From: Desulfurobacteriaceae bacterium
Lineage (GTDB): Bacteria; Aquificota; Aquificia; Desulfurobacteriales; Desulfurobacteriaceae
Reading direction: 5' to 3'
NCBI GenBank assembly: GCA_027063785.1
Contig: JAMORC010000015.1
Location: 62,001 to 126,000, forward strand
DNA length: 64,000 bases
Part shown: positions 15,368 to 24,513 of the stretch, one piece after another
How the letters are laid out: the number at the start of each line of letters is the position of its first letter
Position numbering within the stretch: the first letter of the stretch is position 1
Notes under the pieces: model-generated
Told to the model about the DNA's origin: nothing
The model's database searches: none
The model's input: the letters and a program-made list of their open reading frames with translations, nothing else
Program-made: the position numbers and the translations under genes

Positions 15368-16837
15368 TTAGAACTTGAGGTCGGCTTGAATGTAGATGTG
15401 ATCTCCACTTTCATCATCACCGAAAACGTATTTGTAGGCGTCATCTGGATCAAAGTGATACCAACCAGCTTTCAGGCAGAGGTTCTTGCTGTACTTGTAT
15501 GTAGCTTCGAGATCAGTTTCCCATCCGATAGTATCATCTGATACTTTTTTGCCATTTATAACAGTTTCCACATCTTCGTCGGTCTTGAAGTAGTGAGGAG
15601 CGAAGTAAAGAGCCAGTCTATCAGTTGGCTTTGCGGTAATTACTAAATAAAGATCTTTGACACCAGGATACTGAACCCCTGCAGCAAGGTCAATTAAACC
15701 GCCCCCATTCATGGCTATGAATTTATTAGCAATATCATAGTGTCCTGTCCACTTATGTGCTGTAGGAAGAACTGCCCAGAAGGCGTCGATGTCATTGTCG
15801 TCATCATTGCCGTCACCAGAATAGAAGTCATAGTTCAGCATAACTGAAGGTTTCCAAGCAACATTATCAAATGTTGCTCCGACACCTACACTGTAGAATC
15901 TACCTTTAAAGTCATATCCCCCGTCTTCTACATCTTCAAAATCAGCATTTCCTGACTGGATAGCTCCTTCAAGATTGAGTTTTATTTTTGCAAAATCTGT
16001 ATCGAATACGGGAGTAACACGGACATAAAGGGTGTTTATGTTTATATCTTCCTTTCGGGTTCCAATGGTAGGATTGGTTATATCAGGGTCTTTTGTCGGA
16101 TCTATAGCAGTAATAGTTGCCGTTTGCGGGTTAACATAAATGTCGGTTATTTCGTATGTTCCACCTATTCCAAATGGCTTGAACTTACCTTGCCATGTAG
16201 CTACGAAAAGTTCTATGTTGTGAGGATCTACTTCGATATTGTCGAGAGTGCCATCCTTGTTGATGTCATAAACTTTTTTATAAAGCTTAGGAGACATACT
16301 TCCATCGCTAAGCTTTCCGTAGAAGAATCCAGCAAGTCCGTAATCTCCAGCTACGTATCCAATTAAGATACCGTCAAGGCTCCTACCCGGCATAGACCAG
16401 TCGACGGCACCTACAAGCCTCTGGTTTCCGAGGTTAACTTCCTGACGACCGAGCTTAACGATTACGTTGCTGATTCCGAATGGGTTGGAAAGAAGCATGT
16501 AAGCTTCGTGCATTCCTACGTTGTCTTTCTCACCTAAACCAAGACCTTGTCCGTTTTCACCCCATTCTCCAGTAGCCTGTGGAGCAAACACAGCAGTTAC
16601 ACCATCAGTAAGCTCGGCTTTGATTTTCAGTCTGGCTCTGTAACCAACTTGAGCCTCTTTTCCATTTCCACTTCCAGGCTCGGAAGCCTCCCACTCAAGC
16701 CTTTCCCTCAACTGACCGCCGATGGTCACTTTAGTGCTGCCCATTTCCATGTCGGCAGCTTTTGCGCTCGGTGCAGCAGGTACTATAAGTGCTGCTGCGA
16801 GACCCATTAAGGTCACTGCCTTCAGTGCTTTCCTCAT
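15368..16837 (-). CDS. Outer-membrane porin, alginate-export-like beta barrel
   Basis: Predicted outer-membrane protein of 489 residues. A signal peptide (MRKALKAVTLMGLAAALIV...) ends at the AKA|ADM site near residue 27. The rest alternates polar and hydrophobic residues, with many Tyr/Trp/Phe as in beta strands (VGYRARLKIKAEL, LYFAPHYFKT, LCLKAGWYHF), and ends in Phe (ADLKF), the BAM recognition residue. Asp-rich loops (DGNDDDNDID) suggest calcium binding or surface exposure. It resembles the alginate_exp porins abundant in Aquificota; the substrate is unknown. A GGGGAGG ribosome binding site, TTGACA promoter and strong terminator point to high expression. Confidence 0.85.
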   Translation of the reverse strand: MRKALKAVTLMGLAAALIVPAAPSAKAADMEMGSTKVTIGGQLRERLEWEASEPGSGNGKEAQVGYRARLKIKAELTDGVTAVFAPQATGEWGENGQGLGLGEKDNVGMHEAYMLLSNPFGISNVIVKLGRQEVNLGNQRLVGAVDWSMPGRSLDGILIGYVAGDYGLAGFFYGKLSDGSMSPKLYKKVYDINKDGTLDNIEVDPHNIELFVATWQGKFKPFGIGGTYEITDIYVNPQTATITAIDPTKDPDITNPTIGTRKEDININTLYVRVTPVFDTDFAKIKLNLEGAIQSGNADFEDVEDGGYDFKGRFYSVGVGATFDNVAWKPSVMLNYDFYSGDGNDDDNDIDAFWAVLPTAHKWTGHYDIANKFIAMNGGGLIDLAAGVQYPGVKDLYLVITAKPTDRLALYFAPHYFKTDEDVETVINGKKVSDDTIGWETDLEATYKYSKNLCLKAGWYHFDPDDAYKYVFGDDESGDHIYIQADLKF

Positions 16838-16908
16838 CTTGGGACCTCCCCATCTAAAGTTTTTAGAGTTTTGCTCGAATCTTGTTAAAGCTGTTCACTC
16901 ACGAGAAA

Positions 16909-16937
16909 ATTTAACATTACTGTCAAACCCGTGTCAA
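16909..16937 (-). promoter_or_regulatory. Sigma-70 promoter of the porin
   Basis: On the minus strand, TTGACA (16937-16932), a 17-nt spacer, and TTAAAT (16914-16909). A second TTGACA is embedded in the spacer. Transcription would start near 16902, giving a leader of about 65 nt. Confidence 0.75.
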
Positions 16938-17014
16938 GATATCCTTTGTGCACCAGCCGCCTTGTTTTGCAAACTTGCAACAAACTGTTGGGAAACAGCT
17001 GTATCCCGGCAGTC

Positions 17015-17023
17015 ATTATAGCA
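17015..17023 (-). promoter_or_regulatory. Second, upstream extended -10 box (TGCTATAAT)
   Basis: A perfect TGCTATAAT nonamer on the minus strand, about 85 bp upstream of the main porin promoter and just outside the IS605-type element. It could drive a longer porin leader or a small RNA. There is no recognised -35 and no frame between it and the porin start. Confidence 0.4.
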
Positions 17024-17039
17024 AAATTCCCTACTTTAC

Positions 17040-18418
17040 GAAAAATTTGCGTGCTAACGCTCTCCTTTTCAAAGGAGAGATTCGGCACACGGCGTAAGCC
17101 GTTGCACTCAACAACTGTCGTGATAGATTGTAAACTATGGGACGGGTTAAAGCTGAAAAGACAAGAAACACCTTAAAGCAGACGAGGGAAAAGAGAAAAA
17201 CTCAGGTTCCCCGAGTTTATCAGCTCAAGCTCCAGAATCTATCAGAAAAAGACAGAGAAGTATTAGGCAGATTATTCCTTGAGGCAAAGTGGCTATACAA
17301 CTACATAATTGCAGATGTAGAAAACAGGTTGAACAGAGATACTTGGAAACTCAAAGAAGTAGAAATCAAAACACCAGAGGGGTTTAAAAGGAGAGAAATA
17401 AAACAACTCTTCTCCCAGATGAGGCAAGGAATAGTAGAAAGGATAAAGGGAAATCTTCTCTCCCTCAAAAGAGCAAAGGAGAAAGGAATCAAGGTAGGGA
17501 AGCTCTCATTTAAAAGCGAAGTAAGGAGCATACCGTTAAAACAGTATGGGATAACCTACAAGATTTCTGGGGATAGGAATAGAGTAAAAATACAGGGAAT
17601 AAAGAAAAAGTTTAGAATCTTAGGACTCCACCAGATACCAAAAAACGCAGAACTTGCAGAAGCACACCTTATAAAGAAACCCTCCGGATATTACCTGCAC
17701 GTAGTCTGCTACCTTCCGAAGGAAGAAGTTTTAAAGGAAATCAGAGAAAGGCGATTAAAAGAGCCGATAGGTATAGACTTAGGAGTAAAGCACCAGCTAA
17801 CTCTATCAAACGGAGAAAAGTTTAGCTGGTATATACCTGAAACAAAAAGACTCATAAGACTTCAAAAATCCTTATCCCGAAAGAAGAAAGGGAGTAAGAA
17901 CTACTGGAAGATAAAACAGCTAATTAGGAGAGAGTGGGAATACATCAACAACAAGCGAAAAGACACCCTCAATAAAGCAGTAAGCTACCTCAAAAGATTC
18001 TCTCTCATAGTAGTTCAGAACGACAACATCAAGAGCTGGAAAGAGGGATATTTCGGTAAACAGATACAAAACACGGGAATAGGGGGAATAACTGCAAGGC
18101 TGAGAACCCTTGCGACCCTTATTCCTGTGGTCTTTGTAGATAGATACGAACCTACTACCCAAACCTGCTCCTTTTGTGGGCATAGACAGAGAGTTTCCCT
18201 ATCGGAGAGAACCTTTAAGTGTCAGAGTTGCGGTAAAGAGATAGACAGAGACGTTAATTCAGCGAGGAACATACTGAGGATAGCGATAGAGAAGCTTAAA
18301 GGAGAAGGAAAACTCCTAAAAACCCTACCCGTGGACTGCGGGGAAGTAACGCCCGTGGAGTGGGGTTTATCCCACGATGAAGCGGGAAGCCCCGACTTTA
18401 GTCGGGGGAGGAAGTCAC
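17040..18418 (+). mobile_element. TnpB-only IS200/IS605-family (IS1341-like) element
   Basis: About 1.38 kb. The left end probably starts after TTTAC (17035-17039), which would be the target/TAM. It contains a 9-bp hairpin (CTCTCCTTT/AAAGGAGAG, 17060-17079) and the conserved segment also found decayed at 11394-11456. tnpB fills the inside; there is no tnpA, so it would need a Y1 transposase in trans. The right end has hairpins GTGGG/CCCAC (18360-18375) and CCCCGAC/GTCGGGG (18390-18407), then GAAGTCAC. The limits are inferred from end structure and the shared left-end sequence, not from an empty site. Confidence 0.75.
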
Positions 18419-18426
18419 GCTTTTGA
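17137..18426 (+). CDS. tnpB: TnpB RNA-guided nuclease-like protein
   Basis: IS605-family TnpB of 429 residues, ancestor-type of Cas12. The RuvC-I motif is IGIDLGVKH with Asp214, and RuvC-III is [12 protein letters not shown] with Asp372. The Cys4 zinc finger is CSFCGH (344, 347) and CQSCGK (362, 365). At the RuvC-II position the sequence is [11 protein letters not shown] (residues 291-301), where most TnpBs have Glu; here the only acidic residue is Asp296. The N-terminal wedge/REC part looks intact. The end of the frame runs through the right-end structures and 12 nt into the prfB coding strand, so the 3' part is also the expected omega-RNA region. No obvious ribosome binding site precedes ATG 17137. 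Confidence 0.88.
   Translation: MGRVKAEKTRNTLKQTREKRKTQVPRVYQLKLQNLSEKDREVLGRLFLEAKWLYNYIIADVENRLNRDTWKLKEVEIKTPEGFKRREIKQLFSQMRQGIVERIKGNLLSLKRAKEKGIKVGKLSFKSEVRSIPLKQYGITYKISGDRNRVKIQGIKKKFRILGLHQIPKNAELAEAHLIKKPSGYYLHVVCYLPKEEVLKEIRERRLKEPIGIDLGVKHQLTLSNGEKFSWYIPETKRLIRLQKSLSRKKKGSKNYWKIKQLIRREWEYINNKRKDTLNKAVSYLKRFSLIVVQNDNIKSWKEGYFGKQIQNTGIGGITARLRTLATLIPVVFVDRYEPTTQTCSFCGHRQRVSLSERTFKCQSCGKEIDRDVNSARNILRIAIEKLKGEGKLLKTLPVDCGEVTPVEWGLSHDEAGSPDFSRGRKSRF
18340..18418 (+). ncRNA. Candidate omega-RNA 3' part (right end of TnpB element)
   Basis: By analogy with characterised TnpB systems, the RNA guide is made from the tnpB 3' end and right end, with the guide lying just outside the element. 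Here two hairpins (18360-18375 and 18390-18407) precede the presumed right boundary at 18418. The guide would then be copied from the prfB 3' end. The 5' limit is not determined. Confidence 0.45.
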
Positions 18427-19531
18427 CCTTGCCTTCTGTTTTAAGTAGGCTTCTATGAAGTTGTCTATTTCCCCGTCCATAACTGCGTTAACGTTTGATG
18501 TTTCCTCTCCCGTTCTGTGATCCTTTACCATTTGGTAAGGGTGAAAGACGTAGGATCTTATCTGGTTGCCCCAGGCAATGCTCTTGTGTTCTCCCCTGGC
18601 TTCGGCAATTTTCTCTTCCCTTTTCTGCCTTTCGAGTTCGTAGAGGCGGGCTTTAAGTATCTTCATTGCCCTTTGCCTGTTCTGGATTTGAGATCTTTCA
18701 CTCTGGCAGGTTACCACTATTCCGGTCGGTATGTGGGTTATCCTGACTGCCGAGTCGGTTTTGTTTACGTGCTGTCCCCCGGCACCGGAAGCCCTGAAGG
18801 TGTCAATTCTTATATCTTCTTCTTTTATTTCGATGTCTATCTCCTCGTCGATTTCGGGAACGACAATAACACCGCAGAATGAGGTATGCCTTCTGGCGTT
18901 TGAGTCAAAGGGAGAAATTCTGACAAGCCTGTGAGTTCCGTGTTCTGCCCTCAGGTAGCCGAAAGCATACGGCCCTTTTATGAGAAGAGTTGCGCTTTTT
19001 ATGCCGGCTTCTTCGTTTTCCTGAAGGTCAAGAATTTCTATCTCAAACCCCTTTCTCTCTGCCCACCGGATATACATCCTCATAAGCATTTCTGCCCAGT
19101 CGCAGGATTCCGTTCCGCCGGCTCCTGCGTGGATGGTCACGATGGCGTTGTTTTTATCAAACTCTCCGGAAAGGACGCTTTTGACTTCCAGTGAGTCCAA
19201 CTTCCTGGCCGTTTCCTTAAGCAGTTTTTCTGCTTCTTCTATAAGATCCTTTTCTCCTTCTTCCTCCGCCATCTCAAGCAGAGTTTCGGCGTCTTCCAGG
19301 CTTTCTTCTATCTTTCTGAACTCTTCGAGTTCACTTTCGATCCTGTTCCTTTCAACAGAAAGAGATTGAGCTCTTTTTTGGTCGTTCCAGAAATCCGGAG
19401 ACGACATTTCTCCTTCGATTTCTGAAAGCCTTCTTTCCATTTCGGCTATGTCAAAAATACCCCCTTATTTCGGAGTATTTTTCTTTTAGTTTTGTCACTT
19501 CTGTTCTGAGTTCCTGGATTCTTTCCAGCAT
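18415..19531 (-). CDS. prfB: Peptide chain release factor 2 (programmed +1 frameshift)
   Basis: Reads UGA and UAA stop codons and releases the peptide. The first 26 codons run from ATG 19531 (CGGGAGG upstream), [19 protein letters not shown]..., to an in-frame TGA at 19453-19451; a +1 shift continues as [16 protein letters not shown]. The full product is about 371 residues. The stop-recognition tripeptide SPF (about 206-208) and the GGQ catalytic motif (about 251-253, [10 protein letters not shown]) are intact. Its last codon and TGA stop lie at the boundary of the TnpB element, whose right end supplies the stop codon. Confidence 0.95.
19450..19465 (-). promoter_or_regulatory. prfB programmed +1 frameshift site
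   Basis: Minus strand AGGGGGTATTTTTGAC: an internal Shine-Dalgarno-like AGGGGG three nucleotides before the slippery codon, then UUU, UGA and C. The usual site has CUU UGA C; here UUU replaces CUU, and slipping one base still re-pairs as UUU. Low RF2 makes the ribosome pause at UGA and shift, giving autoregulation. Confidence 0.93.
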
Positions 19532-19558
19532 GATGCCTCCCGAACGTTGATTCGCTCT

Positions 19559-20869
19559 CTAATGTAGATTGGTTTTTTCTCCTGTCAAATTCCTGCGTAT
19601 GTATAGGAAAGCCGAGATTCCCACCGTCAGGTACAGAATCAGTATGGAGGCGATCTCTTCCGGATTGGTGGCAGTCAAGTATATTACGATTGTTAGGGTG
19701 GTGATTGACATTAAAAAAAGTCCTGTTAGAGCAATGTTCTTGTTGGCTCCGGTTGTATTTATCAGCTTTAGATTTGCCAGCGACACGCCGATTGATACCA
19801 GAAGGAAGGTCAGGCTTGAAAATTCGGCAATTATCGAAAGGGTTCCAAAAAGCGTAAAAGCCAGGGAGAATAAAGAGAGGCTCCAGAGGGAAACGTAGGG
19901 AATTCCCTTCCTGTCCCTTTTCATGAAAGGTTTGGGCATCATTCCTTCTTTTGCCATTTCGGCCATCATGCGGGAAGCTCCGAAGAGCGTGGAGTTAATA
20001 GCAGAACTCGTTGCAAGAAGCGCTCCCACTCCTATTAGGATTCTTCCCCACTTTCCGAGTATCGGTTCTGCAACGACTGCTAAAGCGTATTCTTTTGCCG
20101 ACATCAGCTCTTCGAAGGTCAAGGTACCGACCGCAACTACTGCCAGTAGAAGGTAGATGATTCCCGTTATTACTATTGAGCCGTATATTCCCGCCGGTAT
20201 GTTCTTGTCGGGATCTTCTGTTTCCAGGACGGCATTGGTGATAAGCTGGAAACCTTCGTATGCAACGAATATAACGGCGGCTCCGAGGAAAACGGAGTGA
20301 ATTCCCCTGTCAAAAGAAGGAATGAGTTTTTCCGTATCTACCTGTGAGAGTCCTATAAGTCCGAATAGGAGAAGAATTGCGATTTTTGAGTAAACAATTA
20401 AATCTTCGGTCAGTCCGGAGGACTTGACCCCCTTCAGGTTTACAAACAGGAAAAACAGGAGAACACCTGCCGAAAGCAGAACTCTAACGGCCTGAGAACC
20501 GGGAAATCCTATGAGGTCCGCTCCGTAAGCGCCGAAAGTAAAGGAATACAGAGCAAGGGTTCCTATGTAACCCACTATAACAGTCCAGCCTTCAATTCCT
20601 GCAATGTAGGGCTTTTCGGGAAAAGCCCTGCGCAGGTAAGTGTAGCTGGCACCGTCGTCTCTAAAGGTAAGGGCAAGCTTTACGTAGTGGTATCCGGCGA
20701 AAAGGGCTATAAGCATGTCTATTAAGAATGAAAGGGGAGCCATATTTCCGGCAAATCCCACCGATAGGCCGAGGACGGAGAATATTCCCCCTCCTATCAT
20801 TCCTCCCACTCCCATAGCTATCAGTTCTTTGAGCTTCAGCTTTTCACCTGTCTGCCCTGTAAAGGCCAA
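19559..20869 (-). CDS. APC-family amino acid permease
   Basis: Inner-membrane transporter of the amino acid-polyamine-organocation superfamily, 436 residues with about 12 hydrophobic segments. The first helix has the APC signature GVGGMIGGGIFSVLG, and helix 6 reads VIFVAYEGFQLITNAV followed by EDPDKNIPAGIYGSI, also typical. Substrate specificity cannot be read from the sequence. It starts at TTG 20869, inside the end of the methyltransferase gene (26-nt overlap), and lies 27 nt upstream of prfB. Confidence 0.88.
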   Translation of the reverse strand: MAFTGQTGEKLKLKELIAMGVGGMIGGGIFSVLGLSVGFAGNMAPLSFLIDMLIALFAGYHYVKLALTFRDDGASYTYLRRAFPEKPYIAGIEGWTVIVGYIGTLALYSFTFGAYGADLIGFPGSQAVRVLLSAGVLLFFLFVNLKGVKSSGLTEDLIVYSKIAILLLFGLIGLSQVDTEKLIPSFDRGIHSVFLGAAVIFVAYEGFQLITNAVLETEDPDKNIPAGIYGSIVITGIIYLLLAVVAVGTLTFEELMSAKEYALAVVAEPILGKWGRILIGVGALLATSSAINSTLFGASRMMAEMAKEGMMPKPFMKRDRKGIPYVSLWSLSLFSLAFTLFGTLSIIAEFSSLTFLLVSIGVSLANLKLINTTGANKNIALTGLFLMSITTLTIVIYLTATNPEEIASILILYLTVGISAFLYIRRNLTGEKTNLH

Positions 20870-21929
20870 CGGTTATTCCTCCGTTTGAGAAGTGGGTTAT
20901 TTTCCTTACGTTTAACCCTGTTTCCTTAGCAAGACTTTCTGAAGGCGAGAGAAAAAGAAGCTTGTACGATGAAAATTGACTTTCTACCCACTCTCCCAGC
21001 CTCCGGTAAATTTCCTTTACGTTTCTTACGGACAGCCTTTTCCCGTAAGGGGGGTTGGTTATCACGACTCCTTCCTTAAAGGAGAGGGAGGGAAAAGAAA
21101 GGTTTTCAAACTTTACTAGGTTCAAAACGCCTGCTGCTTTGGCGTTTTCTGCTGAAGCCTTTACGGCTTTTTCTTCAATGTCGAAACCGAGTATGGGCGA
21201 CTTTACGCTTCTTTCTTTAATTTCTGAGAGGATCCGTCTGAAAAGTTCCTCATCGAAATTTTTCCACTCCATAAAGGCAAACGTTCTCTTCCTGCCGGGA
21301 GGTATGTTGGCCGCTAAAAGTGCCGCTTCTATCGGAATGGTCCCCGAGCCGCAGAACGGGTCGATAAGGGGAACTTCACCTTTCCAGCCCGAAAGTAAAA
21401 TCATTGCGGCAGCCAGGTTTTCCCTTAGAGGAGCTTCCGTCTCCGCCACCCTGTATCCCCTTTTATATAAAGGAGGGCCCGATGAATTGATGCTGATAGT
21501 GCAGATATCCCTTTCAAACCTGACGACAATTGACGTTCCTTCATCTTCAAATCGGGATAGCTTCGGGGAAAAACCGACGGCTTCCTCTATGCTTCTCAGG
21601 ATTCTTTCTTCGATTGCCTTTGTGTGGTAAAGCTTTGATCTTCTTGAAGTAACCCTTATTCTTATCGAAATTTCTGGCTTTAAGAAATTTTCCCACTTAC
21701 ACCTTTTCGCTTTCCTTACCAGTTCTGCAAAGTGCTTGGCCTTGAACTGGCAGAACCTGACGAGAACTCTCGTTGCCGTTCTAAGCCAGAGATTACACCT
21801 GTATAGTTCTTCAAGCCCTCCCGAAAACTCTACTCCTCCCGGAACGACTCTTCCCTTTATCCCCAACTCCTTCAGCTCTTCGGCGGTGACTTCTTCTATG
21901 CCGGGCTGTGAAACGGCGAATAACTCCAA
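20844..21929 (-). CDS. THUMP-domain N6-adenine/guanine-specific RNA methyltransferase
   Basis: Domains: N-terminal ferredoxin-like part (FAVSQPGIEEVTAEEL), THUMP (about 60-155) and a Rossmann methyltransferase with SAM motif LIDPFCGSGTIPIEAALLA and catalytic VITNPPYGKRL. The closest described groups are the RlmL N-terminal half (m2G2445 in 23S rRNA) and YpsC/Trm14 proteins. At 361 residues it lacks the second RlmK domain. It starts at TTG 21929, one nucleotide after the lpxB stop, with GGAGG inside the lpxB end. Confidence 0.88.
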   Translation of the reverse strand: MELFAVSQPGIEEVTAEELKELGIKGRVVPGGVEFSGGLEELYRCNLWLRTATRVLVRFCQFKAKHFAELVRKAKRCKWENFLKPEISIRIRVTSRRSKLYHTKAIEERILRSIEEAVGFSPKLSRFEDEGTSIVVRFERDICTISINSSGPPLYKRGYRVAETEAPLRENLAAAMILLSGWKGEVPLIDPFCGSGTIPIEAALLAANIPPGRKRTFAFMEWKNFDEELFRRILSEIKERSVKSPILGFDIEEKAVKASAENAKAAGVLNLVKFENLSFPSLSFKEGVVITNPPYGKRLSVRNVKEIYRRLGEWVESQFSSYKLLFLSPSESLAKETGLNVRKITHFSNGGITVGLYRADR

Positions 21930-21930
21930 T

Positions 21931-23028
21931 TTAAGCCTCCAGTTCTTTCAAGATTTCCTCGGAGAGCTTCCTAACGGCGCCTCCTTCTAACTTGCTCTTT
22001 ACCTTTTCATTCAGCTCCTTTCTCAGCTTTTCCTTTTTGAACAAAAGAGCTTCCAGAGCTTCAACAACCCTTTCAGCATTCGCCTCCCCCTGAAGGAGTT
22101 CCGGGACTACTTCATCCCCGGCAATGATGTTCGGGAGGGAGATGCGGGAAAGCCTTACGACCTTCTTTGCAATGTAAAATGTAAGAGGGTTAACCTTATA
22201 AACGACGACGTGAGGAAGGCCAGCAAGGGCTGCTTCAAGGCTTGCCGTCCCGGAAGCAATGATTCCGGAAGTCGCGTAGTAAAGCAGGTCATACCTTTCC
22301 TCTTCCGGGATAAGTCTTATTCTTCCGTTTCCTCCTTCCTTTTTAAACCACCTTTCGCCTATCGAGGATGCCACCGCAAGGCCGAACTGGAAGTTCGGGA
22401 AAAGCCTCTCTACAACTTCTTTCATTAGGGGAAAAAGCTTCTCCACTTCTGACTTCCTGCTTCCCGGCATTAGGGCAATTAACGGTTTTTCTACGGAAAA
22501 TCCCCATCTGCTGAAGAACTCCTCCCTTTCCGAGGACGGCTTTACCAGATCTACAAGTGGGTTTCCGACATAGACCGCCTCTACGCCCCTTTCCCTGTAG
22601 AATTCGACCTCAAAGGGGAATATAACGAACAGCTTGTCAACGACCGACTTTATCTTGTTGATTCTCCGCTCCCCCCACGCCCAGAGCTTCGGGGGGATAA
22701 AGTAAAAGACCTTTATACCTCTTTTCTTTGCTTCCCGGGCAATTTGCAGGTTGAATCCCGGAAAGTCTATAAGAAGAACTGCGTCCGGCTTTTCCTTACT
22801 TAAAAATTCGCCGATTCTCCTCTTTGCTCTTGCGATTTCCGGAAGTTTTTTTAAAACCTCGAATAGGCCAAAAACGGCAATTTTCTTCGAATCGTAAATT
22901 CTTTTTACTCCCTTAACGTCCCTGCAGAAGACTCCGTAAATTTTGAGATGCGGGGAAAGTTCTCCTGCAAGTTTTTCTCCGTAAATTGAGCCCGAAAGTT
23001 CACCTGTTACGATAAGCAACTTTTTCAT
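21931..23028 (-). CDS. lpxB: Lipid-A-disaccharide synthase
   Basis: Glycosyltransferase (GT19) joining UDP-diacylglucosamine and lipid X, at the inner membrane. The 365 residues show LLIVTGELSGSIYGEKLA, DAVLLIDFPGFNLQIAREAK, FYFIPPKLWAWGERR, FPFEVEFYRERG and GNPLVD, then LMPGSRKSEVEKLFPLM and the GTASLEAALAGLPHVVVYK acceptor/donor loop. This confirms a Gram-negative envelope with lipid A. It lies in a tight minus-strand run after pabA/trpG. Confidence 0.96.
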   Translation of the reverse strand: MKKLLIVTGELSGSIYGEKLAGELSPHLKIYGVFCRDVKGVKRIYDSKKIAVFGLFEVLKKLPEIARAKRRIGEFLSKEKPDAVLLIDFPGFNLQIAREAKKRGIKVFYFIPPKLWAWGERRINKIKSVVDKLFVIFPFEVEFYRERGVEAVYVGNPLVDLVKPSSEREEFFSRWGFSVEKPLIALMPGSRKSEVEKLFPLMKEVVERLFPNFQFGLAVASSIGERWFKKEGGNGRIRLIPEEERYDLLYYATSGIIASGTASLEAALAGLPHVVVYKVNPLTFYIAKKVVRLSRISLPNIIAGDEVVPELLQGEANAERVVEALEALLFKKEKLRKELNEKVKSKLEGGAVRKLSEEILKELEA

Positions 23029-23037
23029 TGTTATCTG

Positions 23038-23607
23038 TCAGATCAATTTCAGGAAGTTTTCGATTATCTTTATTCCGTCTTCTGTTAAAATCGACTCCGG
23101 ATGAAACTGAACGCCGTAAATGGGGTATTCCTTGTGCCTTATTCCCATTATTTCCCTGTCATCCTCGCTCTCTGCTGTAACTTCAAAGCACTCCGGTAGG
23201 CTATCCCTTTCAATTATGAGGGAGTGATACCTTATTGCAGAGAAGGGGTTCTTCATTCCTTCAAAGAGAAATTTGCCGTCGTGGATGATGTTTGATGCCT
23301 TTCCGTGCATTAACTTCTTTGCCCTGACTATCTTGGCTCCGAATGCAAAACCTATGGATTGGTGCCCCAGACAGATGCCCAGTATGGGAACTTTACCGGC
23401 AAAGTGCTTTATGGCCTCGACAGAAACTCCTGCTTCTCTCGGCGTGCAGGGCCCCGGTGAAATTACGAGGGCTTCCGGCTTCTTTTCCTCAATCTCCTCA
23501 ACCGTTATCTTGTCGTTCCTGTAAACCTCAATTTCGGCGCCCAGCTTGCCGAAGTACTGGACGACGTTGTAGGTAAAGGAGTCATAGTTGTCTATCATCA
23601 AAATCAC
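23038..23607 (-). CDS. Glutamine amidotransferase of anthranilate/aminodeoxychorismate synthase
   Basis: Class I glutamine amidotransferase of 189 residues that supplies ammonia to TrpE or PabB. It has [28 protein letters not shown], the nucleophile Cys in [12 protein letters not shown], and the His-Glu pair in VQFHPESI. It cannot be assigned to trpG or pabA from sequence alone, because no synthase subunit is adjacent; in many bacteria one protein serves both. The start is GTG 23607, preceded by AGGAGG. Confidence 0.92.
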   Translation of the reverse strand: MILMIDNYDSFTYNVVQYFGKLGAEIEVYRNDKITVEEIEEKKPEALVISPGPCTPREAGVSVEAIKHFAGKVPILGICLGHQSIGFAFGAKIVRAKKLMHGKASNIIHDGKFLFEGMKNPFSAIRYHSLIIERDSLPECFEVTAESEDDREIMGIRHKEYPIYGVQFHPESILTEDGIKIIENFLKLI

Positions 23608-23610
23608 TTT

Positions 23611-24444
23611 CTATTCCTCCTTTAAAGCCTTGCAGATTTTTTCGTTCCAGTTAGAAAGGGCAACAACGTAGTCTTTTTCGGGTAGAGGGTTGAGAATCAG
23701 GACTTTCCCGCCTATTGCTCTGGCTACCTCTTCCGGTACTTTCCTGTCGGCAAATATTTCGGATATGACGACTCTCGCTCCCAGCTTCTTGGCCTTTTCG
23801 ATGGTTGTTTTTAACCGTTCTGCCGTTACCCTTTCTTCGGGAGTTCTTGCTATTTCTATAACCTTAATTCCCAGCGTTTCGAGGAGCGGTTTCCATACGG
23901 GGTGGTAAATGACTACGGCTTTTTCTTTAGCTCCTTTGAGGCACCTGGTGGATCTTTTTAAGATCTGGTCGATCATGGCCGCATAGTCGTCGGCTCTCTT
24001 TTTGTAGTAGGTTTCCCTCTTCGGGTAAAAGGAAGTAAGTCTGTCTGCAACTTCAAAATAAACTTCTTCCATGAGGACAGGGTTCATCCAGAGGTGATAC
24101 CCGGGTTCTCTGACCTGAGGGTACTTCTGTGCAAACAGCTCTCCGAGGTTGAGAACTTTATCTTTTTTAATTCCCCTGACTGCCCAGTCGTCGAGGCCGA
24201 GACCGTGGACGATTACCAAGGAGGCCTCCTTTAGCTCCTTTACGTCGGAGGGCTTGGGCTCATAGCCGTGGGGGGAGATGCCGCCCTTTAAGACGGAGTA
24301 GTACCTGAAGTCCCTTCCTCCTATGTACTCGGCGACAGACTTCCAGACCGGCAGGGATGTCGTTATCAGAGGTTTCTTGCTCCCACTTCTGCATCCGAAG
24401 AAGACTATCGGGATAACAAGGATGGTAAGGATTAGCTTCTTCAT
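23611..24444 (-). CDS. Metal-binding lipoprotein, ZnuA/TroA family
   Basis: Substrate-binding protein of a zinc/manganese ABC transporter, anchored as a lipoprotein (VFFGC, Cys18). The cluster-9 SBP features are TTSLPVWKSVAEYIGG, GGISPHGYEPKPSDV with the first metal His, GLDDWA, YHLWMNP with the second His, and VVISEIFAD near the end. The usual His-rich loop between strands is missing. No permease or ATPase gene for it is in the window. Confidence 0.85.
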   Translation of the reverse strand: MKKLILTILVIPIVFFGCRSGSKKPLITTSLPVWKSVAEYIGGRDFRYYSVLKGGISPHGYEPKPSDVKELKEASLVIVHGLGLDDWAVRGIKKDKVLNLGELFAQKYPQVREPGYHLWMNPVLMEEVYFEVADRLTSFYPKRETYYKKRADDYAAMIDQILKRSTRCLKGAKEKAVVIYHPVWKPLLETLGIKVIEIARTPEERVTAERLKTTIEKAKKLGARVVISEIFADRKVPEEVARAIGGKVLILNPLPEKDYVVALSNWNEKICKALKEE

Positions 24445-24473
24445 AACGCCTCCGGGTCAGAAAAGGCTGTTCC

Positions 24474-24482
24474 TGCTATAAT
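24474..24482 (+). promoter_or_regulatory. Extended -10 promoter of carA
   Basis: TGCTATAAT at 24474-24482, identical to the box before bamD. It has no clear -35. The start would be near 24489, about 25 nt before the carA ATG. Confidence 0.6.
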
Positions 24483-24513
24483 TTATCCCAATTTTATACC
24501 GACAGAGGTGGTA

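Noticed and set aside
19441-19531. prfB broken by a real frameshift or sequencing error
   Set aside because: The AGGGGG spacing and UUU UGA C context are exactly the programmed site, so the gene is intact.
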